A DNA stretch of 64,000 nucleotides from positions 3,286,001 to 3,350,000 of the forward strand of contig JAEILZ010000008.1 in assembly GCA_018873225.1 (NCBI GenBank). The letters run 5' to 3'. Within the stretch, counting starts at the first letter, position 1, and each line of letters begins with the position of its first letter. The DNA comes from [Phialemoniopsis] sp. UDSM-2020 (taxonomy: Eukaryota > Ascomycota > Sordariomycetes > Thyridiales > Thyridiaceae). This document shows, piece by piece, positions 31,519 through 41,292 of this stretch. A program made the translations under genes and the position numbers. The notes beneath the pieces were generated by a model that ran no database searches, had not been told where the DNA came from, and worked only from the letters and a program-made list of their open reading frames with translations.

Positions 31519-34251
31519 ATGTATCCGCAAATGATAATGAGCGCCGGTCATCGGATCAGCCTGTTATGCATCCTCGTGATAGTTGTCTTCGGCCGGTACA
31601 CCGCGGCGCGGACAAACAACATCGCGGGGCACTCGCAGTCACAGGGACATCGACAGCGGATCAATCTCAACACTGGCTGGCGCTTCAATCGCTCAACTGT
31701 GAACATCGATAACGTCATTTACGATCGCCGGGGAGATCGGTCTCCGGAAGACCAAGTCCTTAAAGCCTGGATACTTCCCACTGCGAATGACTTTATCAAA
31801 GATCCAAAGCAGAGACATGAGCGACCGAAAGAAGAGCCAAAGGTCAAGATTCCATGGCTGGGGGCAATGTATGACGATAGCTCATGGGAGACCGTCAATT
31901 TGCCCCACGACTGGGCCATCAAAGGCCCGTTCTACACCGGCGAGAATGCCGCTGTTGGCGGCGGGATGGGGCGTTTACCTGTTCAAGGTGTCGCTTGGTA
32001 CCGTCGAAAGCTTTCTGTGACATCAGAAGACAAAGGGAAATCCATCTACCTCGATATTGACGGTGCTATGTCGTATGCGATGGTTTGGCTCAACGGTCAT
32101 CTTGTCGGTGGCTGGCCATTTGGTTATAGCTCGTTTCGACTGGATCTGACTCCGTATCTTATTGCCGGAGATGACAATCAATTGGCAATTCGCCTCGACA
32201 ATCCAGTAAAATCTTCACGCTGGTATCCTGGGGGAGGACTTTATCGCAATGTTTGGCTGATCAAAGCCGAACCAATCCACGTGGCTCACAGGGGAACTTT
32301 TGTTACCACAAACAATGTGTCGTCCGTATCGGCGACAGTCGATCTGGCTGTTGACATTGAGAACAAAGGCAACACTTCCCAGAAGGTCACGCTAGTCACC
32401 GACCTCTATCTCTTGGACTCGACAAACAAGCAGATTGGAGCCAAGGTCTCACAGTTCCCACACACATCACTTGATATGGGAGCCGCTGACAAGACGCCCT
32501 TCGTGAGCTCAATCGTCGTGGAGAATCCGCGCCTATGGGAGCCGCTCCCAACAAAGAAGCCTTATCTCTACCTAGCCGTGACGACACTTAGTGTTGACAA
32601 TCGAACTGTCGACACGTACGAGACCCGCTTCGGGATCCGGTCTCTCACGTACTCCGGCGACGAAGGTCTCCTGGTCAACGACAAGCACGTGAGAATACAA
32701 GGTGTCAATCAACACCATGATCTCGGAGCGTTGGGCGCTGCATTCAATGTTCGAGCAGCGGAGCGGCAACTCGAGGTGCTGCAAGAGTTGGGCTGCAATG
32801 CGATCCGCATGTCACACAACCCGCCTGCCCCTGAGCTCCTGGACTTGGCAGACAAGATGGGCTTCTTGGTCTTTGACGAGGCATTCGATTGCTGGCAGAA
32901 ACAAAAGAATCCTAATGATTTCCACCTGATCTTCGATGAGTGGTCGGAGCCGGACCTGCGCGCGATGATCCGGCGCGACAGAAATCACCCGTCCATCTTT
33001 GCCTGGAGCATCGGTAATGAGGTTGGTGAGCAGACCGACGGCGAGAACGGAGCGGCGATTGGAAGAAGGTTGAGCGATATCGTTCATGAAGAGGATCCGA
33101 GCAGACCCAGCACGGCCTCCATGAATGTCGCCAAGCCAGATCAACCATTTCCCAGATCGATCGATATGATGAGTCTCAACTACCAGGGAGAGGGCATCCG
33201 AGACACACCTGCGTACGCAAACTTGTCAGGAACTAAAACGCCACCACTGTATCCCGACTTCCATGCAGCCTTCCCAGACAACATGCTTCTCAGTAGCGAG
33301 ACTGCAGCAACTCTCAGCACACGCGGTACTTATTTCTTCCCTGTCACGAACGACTTCAGTGCGCCGCAATCAGACAATCCCGGAGGAGGCGGAGATCCGA
33401 AGTCGATGCAGGTCAGCGGGTACGAGCTCTATACTGCTCCGTTTGGTGCCTCGCCCGACAAGGTATTCCAGACACAAGATAAGAATCTCTATGTTGCTGG
33501 CGAGTTTGTCTGGACTGGCTGGGACTACCTCGGCGAGCCGACACCTTACTACTCGGCACGAAGTTCCTATTTCGGGATCGTCGATCTGTGCGGATTCAAA
33601 AAGGACCGTTTCTATCTGTATCAGGCACGCTGGCGCCCTGATCTCCGAACCACACACATACTTCCGCACTGGAACTGGCCTAGCCGAGTCGGCCAGGTCA
33701 CGCCAGTCCATGTGTTCTCTGCCGCTGATGAGGCCGAGCTGTTCCTGAACGGAAAGTCGCAAGGACGGATCACGAAAGACGCATCAAACTACAGATTCCG
33801 ATGGGAAGAAGTCATATACCAACCTGGAGAGTTACACGTTGCAACTTACCAAGGTGGTCAACCTTGGGCCAATTGCACGACACACACGACAGGCACTGCT
33901 TCCGCCCTGCGCCTCACAGCCGATAGAAATATCATCGAGAACGATGGATACGATCTCTCTTTCATCACACTTGATGTGGTCGATGGCGATGGTGCGCTAG
34001 TTCCAGATGCACACAACGCCATAAACTTCTCGATCTCTGGTCCTGGGGAGATCATAGCTACCGACAATGGAGACCCGTACGATATGGTGTCATTCTCGTC
34101 ACTTAACAGAAACGCCTTCAGCGGACTTGCGCTTGCTATTGTGCGGGCGAGACCAGGCGCCACAGGCGACATCACTATCACTGCCACAGGAGATGGAGTA
34201 GAGGTGGCATCTACCATTGTGAAGGCTCATGCCAACGTCCTCTATTCATAA
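31519..34251 (+). CDS. Secreted glycoside hydrolase family 2 beta-galactosidase-like enzyme
   Basis: A 910-residue intronless frame. It begins with a hydrophobic signal peptide (ISLLCILVIVVFG core, cleavage after about residue 30). The sugar-binding jelly-roll domain follows (WETVNLPHDWA, GRLPVQGVAWYRR), then an immunoglobulin-like domain. The TIM barrel carries acid/base glutamate in WSIGNEVG and nucleophile glutamate in LLSSETAA. The C-terminus has a DUF4982-like domain (ADEAELFLNGKSQG) and an Ig-like domain ending DITITATGDG. This order resembles bacterial-type GH2 beta-galactosidases. A secreted enzyme would release galactose or a related sugar for the nearby transporter. Beta-glucuronidase or beta-mannosidase activity is possible but less likely. 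Absence of introns in such a long gene is notable. Confidence 0.9.
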   Translation: MYPQMIMSAGHRISLLCILVIVVFGRYTAARTNNIAGHSQSQGHRQRINLNTGWRFNRSTVNIDNVIYDRRGDRSPEDQVLKAWILPTANDFIKDPKQRHERPKEEPKVKIPWLGAMYDDSSWETVNLPHDWAIKGPFYTGENAAVGGGMGRLPVQGVAWYRRKLSVTSEDKGKSIYLDIDGAMSYAMVWLNGHLVGGWPFGYSSFRLDLTPYLIAGDDNQLAIRLDNPVKSSRWYPGGGLYRNVWLIKAEPIHVAHRGTFVTTNNVSSVSATVDLAVDIENKGNTSQKVTLVTDLYLLDSTNKQIGAKVSQFPHTSLDMGAADKTPFVSSIVVENPRLWEPLPTKKPYLYLAVTTLSVDNRTVDTYETRFGIRSLTYSGDEGLLVNDKHVRIQGVNQHHDLGALGAAFNVRAAERQLEVLQELGCNAIRMSHNPPAPELLDLADKMGFLVFDEAFDCWQKQKNPNDFHLIFDEWSEPDLRAMIRRDRNHPSIFAWSIGNEVGEQTDGENGAAIGRRLSDIVHEEDPSRPSTASMNVAKPDQPFPRSIDMMSLNYQGEGIRDTPAYANLSGTKTPPLYPDFHAAFPDNMLLSSETAATLSTRGTYFFPVTNDFSAPQSDNPGGGGDPKSMQVSGYELYTAPFGASPDKVFQTQDKNLYVAGEFVWTGWDYLGEPTPYYSARSSYFGIVDLCGFKKDRFYLYQARWRPDLRTTHILPHWNWPSRVGQVTPVHVFSAADEAELFLNGKSQGRITKDASNYRFRWEEVIYQPGELHVATYQGGQPWANCTTHTTGTASALRLTADRNIIENDGYDLSFITLDVVDGDGALVPDAHNAINFSISGPGEIIATDNGDPYDMVSFSSLNRNAFSGLALAIVRARPGATGDITITATGDGVEVASTIVKAHANVLYS

Positions 34252-34390
34252 CTATTCGATCATACCTCCATTCTTGCTGGAGGTCATCAACCAACATCAC
34301 AGTAGTGTGATTTGTAGGATTCAAAGACGTCTTAACATTCTTTGATCTTTTACTATTCTTTGCCCAATCTGCCGAACAATTCTTTATGCT

Positions 34391-34483
34391 TAGGCAGTGG
34401 GATAACCCATCATGCTTAGGTAGTGGGATAATTCTAAGCGATCAGATAATGAAACAGGCACATGTGGAGGCTGCTGACTAGGA
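34391..34483 (+). repeat. Two adjacent copies of the dispersed TAGG(C/T)AGTGGGATAA repeat
   Basis: TAGGCAGTGGGATAACCC at 34391-34408 is followed by TAGGTAGTGGGATAATT at 34417-34433, in the same orientation. After the second copy, similarity to 60055-60112 continues for about 55 bp (shared GATCAG, ATGAAAC and GGAGGCT blocks), so the repeated unit is longer than the core. It lies just downstream of an orphan minus-strand frame. It is likely the end of a non-autonomous mobile element. Confidence 0.55.
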
Positions 34484-35296
34484 TCATAGCATGTTTCTCA
34501 GAATGGAGTTTTCGCATATTTCGATGAGTTGATCATCGTCGGTACCGAATGCTAGCCTCATCTGAGTTATGAAGGCTTCGATGTCTTGTCCGGTTGCCAT
34601 TGGACCTCTTCGGAACCAACAGTACTGTACAAATCGGAGATAGCGTTCAGCTCGTGGTAAATTGAACTGCAGGGTCCCATTGATGGAGCCATTGGTCGGT
34701 ACTGTAAAGTCGCGATTGGCCTTTCTCCCGAAGACCACATTGTCATCCAGTTCTGGAACATCACTACTTCCGTTGGTGCACCTATGCATGAATTTGACGC
34801 TTTGGAATGTGACGGGGTCGATTCGGCTAAGTTCAACTGCGACAGATCGTCTTGAGGCTTCATATAAAGGTGTCCGGGGCAACGCAATGGTGTCATCTGG
34901 GCAGACACTAAACTTGGCAGCCGTAACCAAAGTTGTAAGAATTAAGGGCGAGATATTGGCCTTTGCTGGCATTGAAGCGTCGTCCAAATTCGGCCATCTG
35001 TGAATAGCTTCAAGGAGCTTCTCACATATACCCCTGAGGGCCTCGTCGGTATAATGGTGAAGAGGGGCGAGAAAGAACTTGCGGGGTTCCTCGGCTGCTT
35101 GTTTGGCGCCAATGAGATCTTTCGGCGAGCTCCCCTGCCTCGCTAGTTCATAGGTAGTGGGATAGCCCAGGCTCGAGACACACACACCAGTAGTAGGACT
35201 GATTGGCCAGGTCTTCGTCACTCCAAGGATACTTTGTAGGCCCCGTTGTCGAACACTGCCCGGACACAGGGCTCTCAGCGTTTGTAGGCAAGTCAT
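34484..35296 (-). CDS. Hypothetical protein, possibly repeat-associated
   Basis: An open frame of 270 codons from the ATG at 35296. I do not recognise a family. Segments such as RYLRFVQYCWFRRGPM and EAFITQMRLAFGTDDD look like structured protein and the C-terminal half reads as genuine coding sequence. A dispersed repeat copy (35151-35168) lies inside the frame, where it encodes GYPTTY, and two more copies lie just past the stop. This could be a gene carried by or disrupted by a mobile element, with the true 5' part missing. There is no intron evidence. Confidence 0.4.
   Translation of the reverse strand: MTCLQTLRALCPGSVRQRGLQSILGVTKTWPISPTTGVCVSSLGYPTTYELARQGSSPKDLIGAKQAAEEPRKFFLAPLHHYTDEALRGICEKLLEAIHRWPNLDDASMPAKANISPLILTTLVTAAKFSVCPDDTIALPRTPLYEASRRSVAVELSRIDPVTFQSVKFMHRCTNGSSDVPELDDNVVFGRKANRDFTVPTNGSINGTLQFNLPRAERYLRFVQYCWFRRGPMATGQDIEAFITQMRLAFGTDDDQLIEICENSILRNML
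35151..35168 (+). repeat. Dispersed repeat copy inside the orphan frame
   Basis: TAGGTAGTGGGATAGCCC, same orientation as the copies at 34391 and 34417, about 735 bp to the right of the latter. Direct rather than inverted orientation argues against simple terminal inverted repeats of one element. Confidence 0.5.
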
Positions 35297-35529
35297 TAGC
35301 TGATAACAAACTGATTGTCTGCCTGTTGATGAATCATGACAAATATGCCCGGTACTGGAAACCAAGGACAGAGTGGAAGGCAGGACTGAGCTATTAATAG
35401 TGAGGTATATAAGAAATGTCTAAGGATGTATGCTCCTTCTTTACATTAACAAATCTACATTATGGCCACAATATCCAGTGTGTGCCTAGCAAGCTGCGCG
35501 GCGACTTCATGGAGTCGACCAAGTCTAGT

Positions 35530-37311
35530 TTATGATTGCTTCCTTCTAGTGAAGACCAGGGAGCAACCATCCTATGAGTTGATTAGAACGTGAAATAGTT
35601 GACATTTCATTGTAAGGGCAGGCTTACCATAGGAAACAGTGTTGCAAATACCCTGATCTCTTCCGATCGTGGTGTAGGGTGATGCACCCAATCAAGCTCC
35701 AAGGATGCCTTGCCAATCATGGCCGACATGGTGAGCGGCACATATCTCCTTGCCAAGCAGTCATGAGCACCGGTGCCAAAGACGAGCCAGTTTTTGGTCT
35801 TGCTCTCGGCATCTCCCGTGATCCACCGCTCGGGGTCGAACACATCCGGGTTGGGGTATGCCTCGGGGTCGTGGAGTGCTGGATAGCAGGACGGGATGAC
35901 CATTGCGCCCTTGGGAACGGTGTACTCGGGTGTGACTGGGAAAGCCTTGTGTGCAAGGTACGGAACGAAGATGACGGGCGGGCGGTAGCGCAGCAGCTCT
36001 TTGACGACGGCGTTGGTGTAGGTAAGGGACTCGAGCATAGCAAGATCGACAGGCTTATGGATGTCGCCGCCTCGGGCGGCGAGGTTCTCGGCACGTAGGC
36101 GGTCCAGAACATCGGGTCGTTGGGCGAGAACCTGGAACAGATACGTAGTAGAACTGCTGGAAGCGTCCTGGGAGGCGAAGAGGAAGGCGAACAGGGTTTG
36201 GGCAATCTCGAAATTTGAGAACTCTCGGATCAGGTTGGTCGGCTTCTGCACACCCTCTTCTCCCGCGGCAATTCCCTCGTGATACCGCTTCGACTCAAGC
36301 ATGTGTTGGACCCACTGATCCACGATACAGGTCGGTTGGGCCCCGGTAGCCATGTTCTTCCTGCTCGCTGCAGCGTAGTTGCAGAACTCGGCACGGACAG
36401 CATCGGCTACGCGCTTGCCGATCCATACTTTAGTGTAGGGGATGTACTCGGCGAAGGGGATGTTGACGAGGTCTTGCATGGCCTCTGTAGCGAGGTAGAA
36501 ATCGTTGGTGATGCGCTCCACCTCCTTCTGCGAGATGTACTCGCCAAAGAAGGTCCGCAAGGAGAGCGCGCAGTTGATCTCGCGGAACAAGGGCATGAAG
36601 GCAGTCGGCCTCCCTCCGTTGGCCTCGCTGGTAGCCACAAACTTGTCAAAAAAGTCGGAGTACACCTTGTCCTGAACAGGGAGGTATGTGCTGAGGGCTC
36701 TGTTGGTGAAAAGCCCCGTGAGGCCTTTTCGGAACTCGGTATGTGCTTTGCCCATGAGAAAGACCAGGGCATTCGGAGTAAGCACCCTGCTCGCCATGGG
36801 CACAATGAATGGCTTCGTGTATGTTGGCGACTTGAAGACTTTGTGGGCGAGGTCGCGGTCCGACGCCAAAACAACAAATCTGCAGCGAGGTAGGTTAGTC
36901 GGCCATGGCCATGATGCATGGCTAGAATGGCTACGCACTGGTGAAAGACAGAGACGCAGCTCAGAGGTCCGCTTGCCCACTGAGCTAGGTACTTGTCGAA
37001 CTTAGGGTAGATAGCATCAATGAACCCGCCCATGAAGGGGATCTTGAACGTGGGTCCTGCAATTGAACCTTTATTCCATTGATACATGCCTGGCAAGGGG
37101 ATTAGCGATATTTGAGGAGGTAGTGGTGCATTTGCGTACATTGATCGTATGCAACCGCCATTATCAGCAGAGTGATGATTATCTGCAGAGGGGTAGAAGC
37201 TTCAAGGCATCTTGTGACGAAGCCCGCTGCTTGGCTCGTGATGCTGAGGTCCATGGCCTGCGTGCCATTGTCCATGAGCGGCGCCGTCGTGTCTTCGATG
37301 ATCGTAGCCAT
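35530..37311 (-). CDS. Cytochrome P450 of the ERG5/CYP61 type (sterol C-22 desaturase-like paralogue)
   Basis: Four exons: 37140-37311, 36939-37089, 35628-36879 and 35530-35571 (introns 50, 59 and 56 nt), giving 538 residues. One N-terminal membrane anchor is present ([16 protein letters not shown]). The segments [42 protein letters not shown] and [16 protein letters not shown] closely follow fungal C-22 sterol desaturase Erg5, an endoplasmic reticulum enzyme of ergosterol synthesis. The heme motif reads [13 protein letters not shown], so the usual glycine after CL is alanine and flanking residues differ from the conserved Erg5 form. That suggests a diverged paralogue with a specialised role. 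The EXXR helix (KELLRYRP) is intact. It is next to a Zn2Cys6 regulator, with a striking inverted repeat in its upstream region. Confidence 0.88.
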
Positions 37312-37949
37312 GTTGAAGAGTCCCTGTCGTCGTTGCACATAAGACGACCTGACCAACGGGAAGGGTTGCGTGTCTAGCCCTCCTTATATGAGATCAACCC
37401 AAGTGTAGAGCATTTATCCCTTTTCCTGCTCTCCCGAATGCGCGCGACCCACAGAGTATCAGGACTTGTGCTTTAAGAAACCGAATTGCTGACAGGACAC
37501 TGGGGCGCTTCCTGGGGTGATTTCAAAAATCGACCAACGAGAAGATTCTGTTTCGTGACCATGTTAAACTTCTACTCTCCGGCACCCCTTCCCTCCTGAT
37601 TTTCCATGATATGCGGTTACCGCTTCAGGGCTAGACTCCGATTCTTTGATGCTTGTCATGGAGAGAGGCTGTTACCGATTCACCGGACACTAAGCCTCTT
37701 TGGTTCATAGGCAAAATGCTTGAGCAGATTCGGAGTCTAGTCCTAATTAGGTCTAGACTCCGATTTGAAAACATCAAATCGTCGCGACATGCCATGTCTT
37801 TGCTGAAATTGATGCGATGAAGCGAAATAGTGCCGCTCAAACACCTACCCCTCTCATGGCGGTTGTTGCTTACTTGCAATTTATCAAAATGTTGTCTTGA
37901 TACCAAGTAAGCTGGAGGGGATTGGGTGTAGAGATGTCAATACCGGTAT
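37312..37949. promoter_or_regulatory. ERG5-like gene promoter
   Basis: About 638 bases without a gene. A TATA-like TATAAGG on the minus strand lies about 75 bp upstream of the P450 start. Farther upstream lie three copies of a 13-bp motif and a long palindrome, listed separately. Confidence 0.5.
37631..37765. promoter_or_regulatory. Triplicated CTAGACTCCGATT motif including a 32-bp near-palindrome
   Basis: CTAGACTCCGATT occurs at 37631-37643 (plus), as its reverse complement with one mismatch ending at 37740, and at 37753-37765 (plus). The last two face each other: CGGAGTCTAG (37731-37740) and CTAGACTCCG (37753-37762) are exact reverse complements flanking the palindrome CCTAATTAGG. This looks like a binding site array for a dimeric regulator, about 320-450 bp upstream of the P450 ATG. 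Confidence 0.5.
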
Positions 37950-39584
37950 CTAAGTAATATTGCTTCCCGCCAGCTTGAAGACCATGTCCCACTTTTGTCG
38001 AAAGAGGTCTTCTTGGGTTGTCCTGACCCAGAATATGCTCTCGAGGTGTGCAACAACACTGGCCCATGTGCTTAGGCCGGTAACCCGTATGGCTGTGCAA
38101 GCTTCCTCGGCAGCCCACTGCAGGTTTGTCATGCCCACTGGCGCCGCCATGGCCATTGTGATTGTCCAAAGCCAAAGCGATCCATACAGGTGGCGTGACT
38201 GGCTCAGGGTCTTGAGGTGTGTTTGAAGATGGACGAGAATGATGTTCGCTAGGTCGTAATGAGAGTAGTAAGTCGTGCCGCGGATGATTAGTATATAGAG
38301 CGCCATGCCATATCGTAGACATTCCGAGTTGGCCGCCCGTGCCGGATCCAAAGGTGCGAGCGGCGGGAGAATCAACAGCTTATGCATGACGAAGCCCGTG
38401 AGATCGTGCATCTCATTGTTCGTCAGTCTGATCGATGCTGACTGATGATAGACAGCGCGCAGACGGATGAGGACATCGCCAATGGCCGGATCCAGGTCGA
38501 GCTGTTCGCAGAACGCGTCCAAGAAATCCTGGTTAGGTACGGCTTCTTGCCACTGCGGGATGGGACCGATGCCATCTCCGCTCTCGGGATCGTCTTCGAC
38601 GCCGAACTGAGGAGAGCCCATGACCAGGAGTGAAACCCTGTTGGGCATTGTGAGCTACACATCCTACAATGCTGCGCGAGAATTTTGAACCTACCAAGAC
38701 ACCATGCCGGCGGTCAGCGGACTTGTGCGTTTCACAGCGCCAATCCCGCCACGGACACCGACGATCCGTTTGATGCCATCGATATGCATCCGACTGATGT
38801 CGATGTTCCCTTTACCATGCTGTTGATGTGTGTGAGAAATTGCCACATTTGCGGGAGGTGGTAAGTGAACCTACTTCGATTGCGGCGAGTGTCACGACAG
38901 AATTCAGGGTCTCGTCCTGGAAAGCTAGAGTAGAGTCTTCAATCCTCCGTCTCACGAGAGACACAGAGTCTGTCATAAGCAGCTCCGACAAGGGAAACCC
39001 TCGTTGAGCCCGCAGCTCTTCGTCCAGGCATGCTGTCTGCAGCGAAACATGGAACAAGGCAGGCTCGGCCAAAGCTCGGGGCCACCACGACACAAGAAAA
39101 GGATTTGATCCTGGATTAAGGTCTAGCGGATACCACTGAAAGGCGATCTCGGAAAGAACTGTAATACAGTAAGTACAGGGAGAATCATGGATGCGTCAGA
39201 GAAGTGGTCGGGCATACAATGGTGAATGAGCCTTTGAACACGCGCTCGTGGGAGTCTCGTCTGCGGATAAGAGTCAAACGGATCGATAGACCCTCGTGCA
39301 AGACTGAGAGGCCCCGTCAGGGGACCCGGTGCCCTCTGCTCTTCCTCCTCTTGGTTTTGGGACTCTTGAGCGGCGTCACGGCGAGACTGGCTCCGTGATG
39401 ATGCCGCTGAGGCCGACGAACTCGGACTCGGAGTATCAGTAGACGGCGAAGATGTGAGGGGCTGATTGGCGTAAACGCAAGCGCAATCTCTCTTGACACA
39501 GCGGGAGCAACGGGGCGTCCGGAGATCGCAGCTATGCTTTGCTTTGGCACAGGCGTCACAGGACCTGCGAAGGGTCGCACGCAT
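37950..39584 (-). CDS. Zn2Cys6 transcription factor
   Basis: Four exons: 39218-39584, 38875-39158, 38695-38819 and 37950-38637 (introns 59, 55 and 57 nt), giving 487 residues. Zinc-cluster cysteines are at 9, 12, 19, 26, 29 and 36. A Ser/Pro-rich linker and an acidic EEEE run follow. After splicing the body reads LSEIAFQWYPLDLNPGSNPF, then HGKGNIDISRMHIDG and GVRGGIGAV, the hallmark of a common fungal-specific regulator domain type with a conserved Met-His-Asp-Gly segment. It is divergent from the next regulator and tail-to-head with the ERG5-like P450, so control of that gene is a reasonable guess. Confidence 0.88.
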
Positions 39585-40080
39585 CTTCGGCTGGCCAAGC
39601 TGCGCATTCGGTCATGAGCGAAGCATCATGAAGTAAGAGAAGATCGAGAGAATCAGACGAAATGGACCCTTATAGCGATCTGACTTCTTCGCTGCGAGCA
39701 AGGTCATCCATTCAATGGTGGGTGGATTGGTTCACGTCAAGGGCTGAAATTTGCGAAATGATTCGCCAAAAAGTTGCTGACAAGTCGGCCCCCAAAAACC
39801 ACCCGCGCAAGCACTTCCAGGTCCTTTAGCGCCGACAGCAGGCGGGTCTACGGACGGGACAGCCCAGGCCGATTCCCGGATTAGCGCGGCATCGGGTCAC
39901 TTCAGGGCGGGCCCTCAGTGCTCGGGCAGGCGTGCTGTCCCTGGAATTCTGTCACCTCACGGCCTGTGCTGCAAAAACCCGGTTCACTGTCGCACCCTTT
40001 CGACGGCGAGACCATCCGTGAGAACCGTTCTTACACGTCACCTACCGCACCATGATCCTCTGACCAGGGAATCCAGCTCA
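39585..40080. promoter_or_regulatory. Divergent promoter between two Zn2Cys6 regulator genes
   Basis: About 500 bases between divergent start codons. The middle (39780-39960) is GC-rich with several CGG/CCG triplets but no clear palindrome by eye. No gene seen. Confidence 0.4.
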
Positions 40081-41292
40081 ATGAAGGTCTCCAGGTACTC
40101 CGCCTCCAGGCAAAAGTCCTGTCTCCAGTGCGTTAGCGCCAAAGCGAGATGCGACCGTCAGCGAGGGTCTTGCGCAAGATGCACTCGACGAAAGCTCAGG
40201 TGCACTTACACCCATACTGAGCAGGTTGAATGCCTAGACCTGACCGAGAATATCTCTTCGAGCCATGGCAAGACCACCGACCGGAGTTCATCCTCGGCCT
40301 CCGCCGACGTGCTCCCGTCAAGGGATGCTCAAGGAATTCAGCGGTCACCACAGCCCCCTGCGAACAAATCTCAGGCGTTGGAGAGGTCTGACTTTGACAA
40401 ATTGGGCCTCATCTGTCCCATTCGGGTCGACGATATCCAGAACCGATGGCTAAACCCATACATCCCCTCTCCAGACCAGATCGTCAAAGAGTATCCTGCG
40501 AATGTGAAGACATTCATGTTTCGTGTGTTCAAATCCTACTCTGACATGGTCGTCCGGGGGAGCAAAGTCCCCCCATTCATACACCCGATTCTTCTATCTC
40601 TTTCTCACGCTACCAGTCCTCTTTCGACTTGTCTAAAACTTGCTCAGAGATGCACGAGGCCGTCAGAAGGTATAATGAAATATGTCGGCTTGATCGAGCA
40701 AGAAATGATCCAGATTTATCAGTCTCATGAAGCATACGACGACATGGGCCTACTCGCTGCATTTCAAGCCTATCTGATCTACAGCATGGTGCTGTTCTAC
40801 CACCTCAAGGACCCCAACGGCTTTCTTCGCCCAACCGCCATGATGAACCTGCAGGAGCTTGCCTGCGCTACCTGTCGCCACGGCCTGGTCTACGCCACAG
40901 ATCAGGTCGAACCGACATGGGAGACCTGGATTGTCGCAGAGACAAAGCGCAGGACGCTGTACACCATGTTCATGTTTGACAACATCTTGTCGGCCCAGGA
41001 AGGACTGACAACGTTCCTGAGCACCGAGCTGAGAGGCATACCCGCCCCGGGCGCCAAAGCACTCTGGCAAGCCCGGAGCCGGGAGGCTTGGGAGTCTGCC
41101 CGCGCCGCACTACTGGACGCTGAATGGGCTGGAGGAGATTTCCTCCACATCGATGAACTTTGGCCGGTTCCACCAGCTATGGACGAGGCTTCTGTGTCAC
41201 GTCAACGGCGCAGAGTTGAGCAGTGGCTCGAAGATGTCGACGAGTTCGGGACCATCCTTTACGCAGTGTCCAGCTGCACGCATGGCGCCTGA
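40081..41292 (+). CDS. Zn2Cys6 transcription factor (short form)
   Basis: Intronless, 403 residues from the ATG at 40081. The frame extends to 40018 with an extra upstream ATG, but the 40081 start places the zinc cluster near the N-terminus as usual. Cysteines are at 14, 17, 24, 31, 34 and 41. The linker is Ser-rich. The body (DDIQNRWLNPYIPSP, FRVFKSYSDMV, then WIVAETKRRTLYTMFMFDN) is the compact regulatory domain found in regulators of fungal specialised-metabolite clusters. It is followed on the same strand by a DHA1 exporter whose promoter has four phased repeats, so it is a likely regulator of that exporter, by inference. Confidence 0.88.
   Translation: MKVSRYSASRQKSCLQCVSAKARCDRQRGSCARCTRRKLRCTYTHTEQVECLDLTENISSSHGKTTDRSSSSASADVLPSRDAQGIQRSPQPPANKSQALERSDFDKLGLICPIRVDDIQNRWLNPYIPSPDQIVKEYPANVKTFMFRVFKSYSDMVVRGSKVPPFIHPILLSLSHATSPLSTCLKLAQRCTRPSEGIMKYVGLIEQEMIQIYQSHEAYDDMGLLAAFQAYLIYSMVLFYHLKDPNGFLRPTAMMNLQELACATCRHGLVYATDQVEPTWETWIVAETKRRTLYTMFMFDNILSAQEGLTTFLSTELRGIPAPGAKALWQARSREAWESARAALLDAEWAGGDFLHIDELWPVPPAMDEASVSRQRRRVEQWLEDVDEFGTILYAVSSCTHGA

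Noticed and set aside
34417..35168. The TAGGTAGTGGGATA copies at 34417 and 35151 considered as terminal inverted repeats of one transposon
   Set aside because: The two copies are in direct, not inverted, orientation and no transposase domain is recognisable between them.
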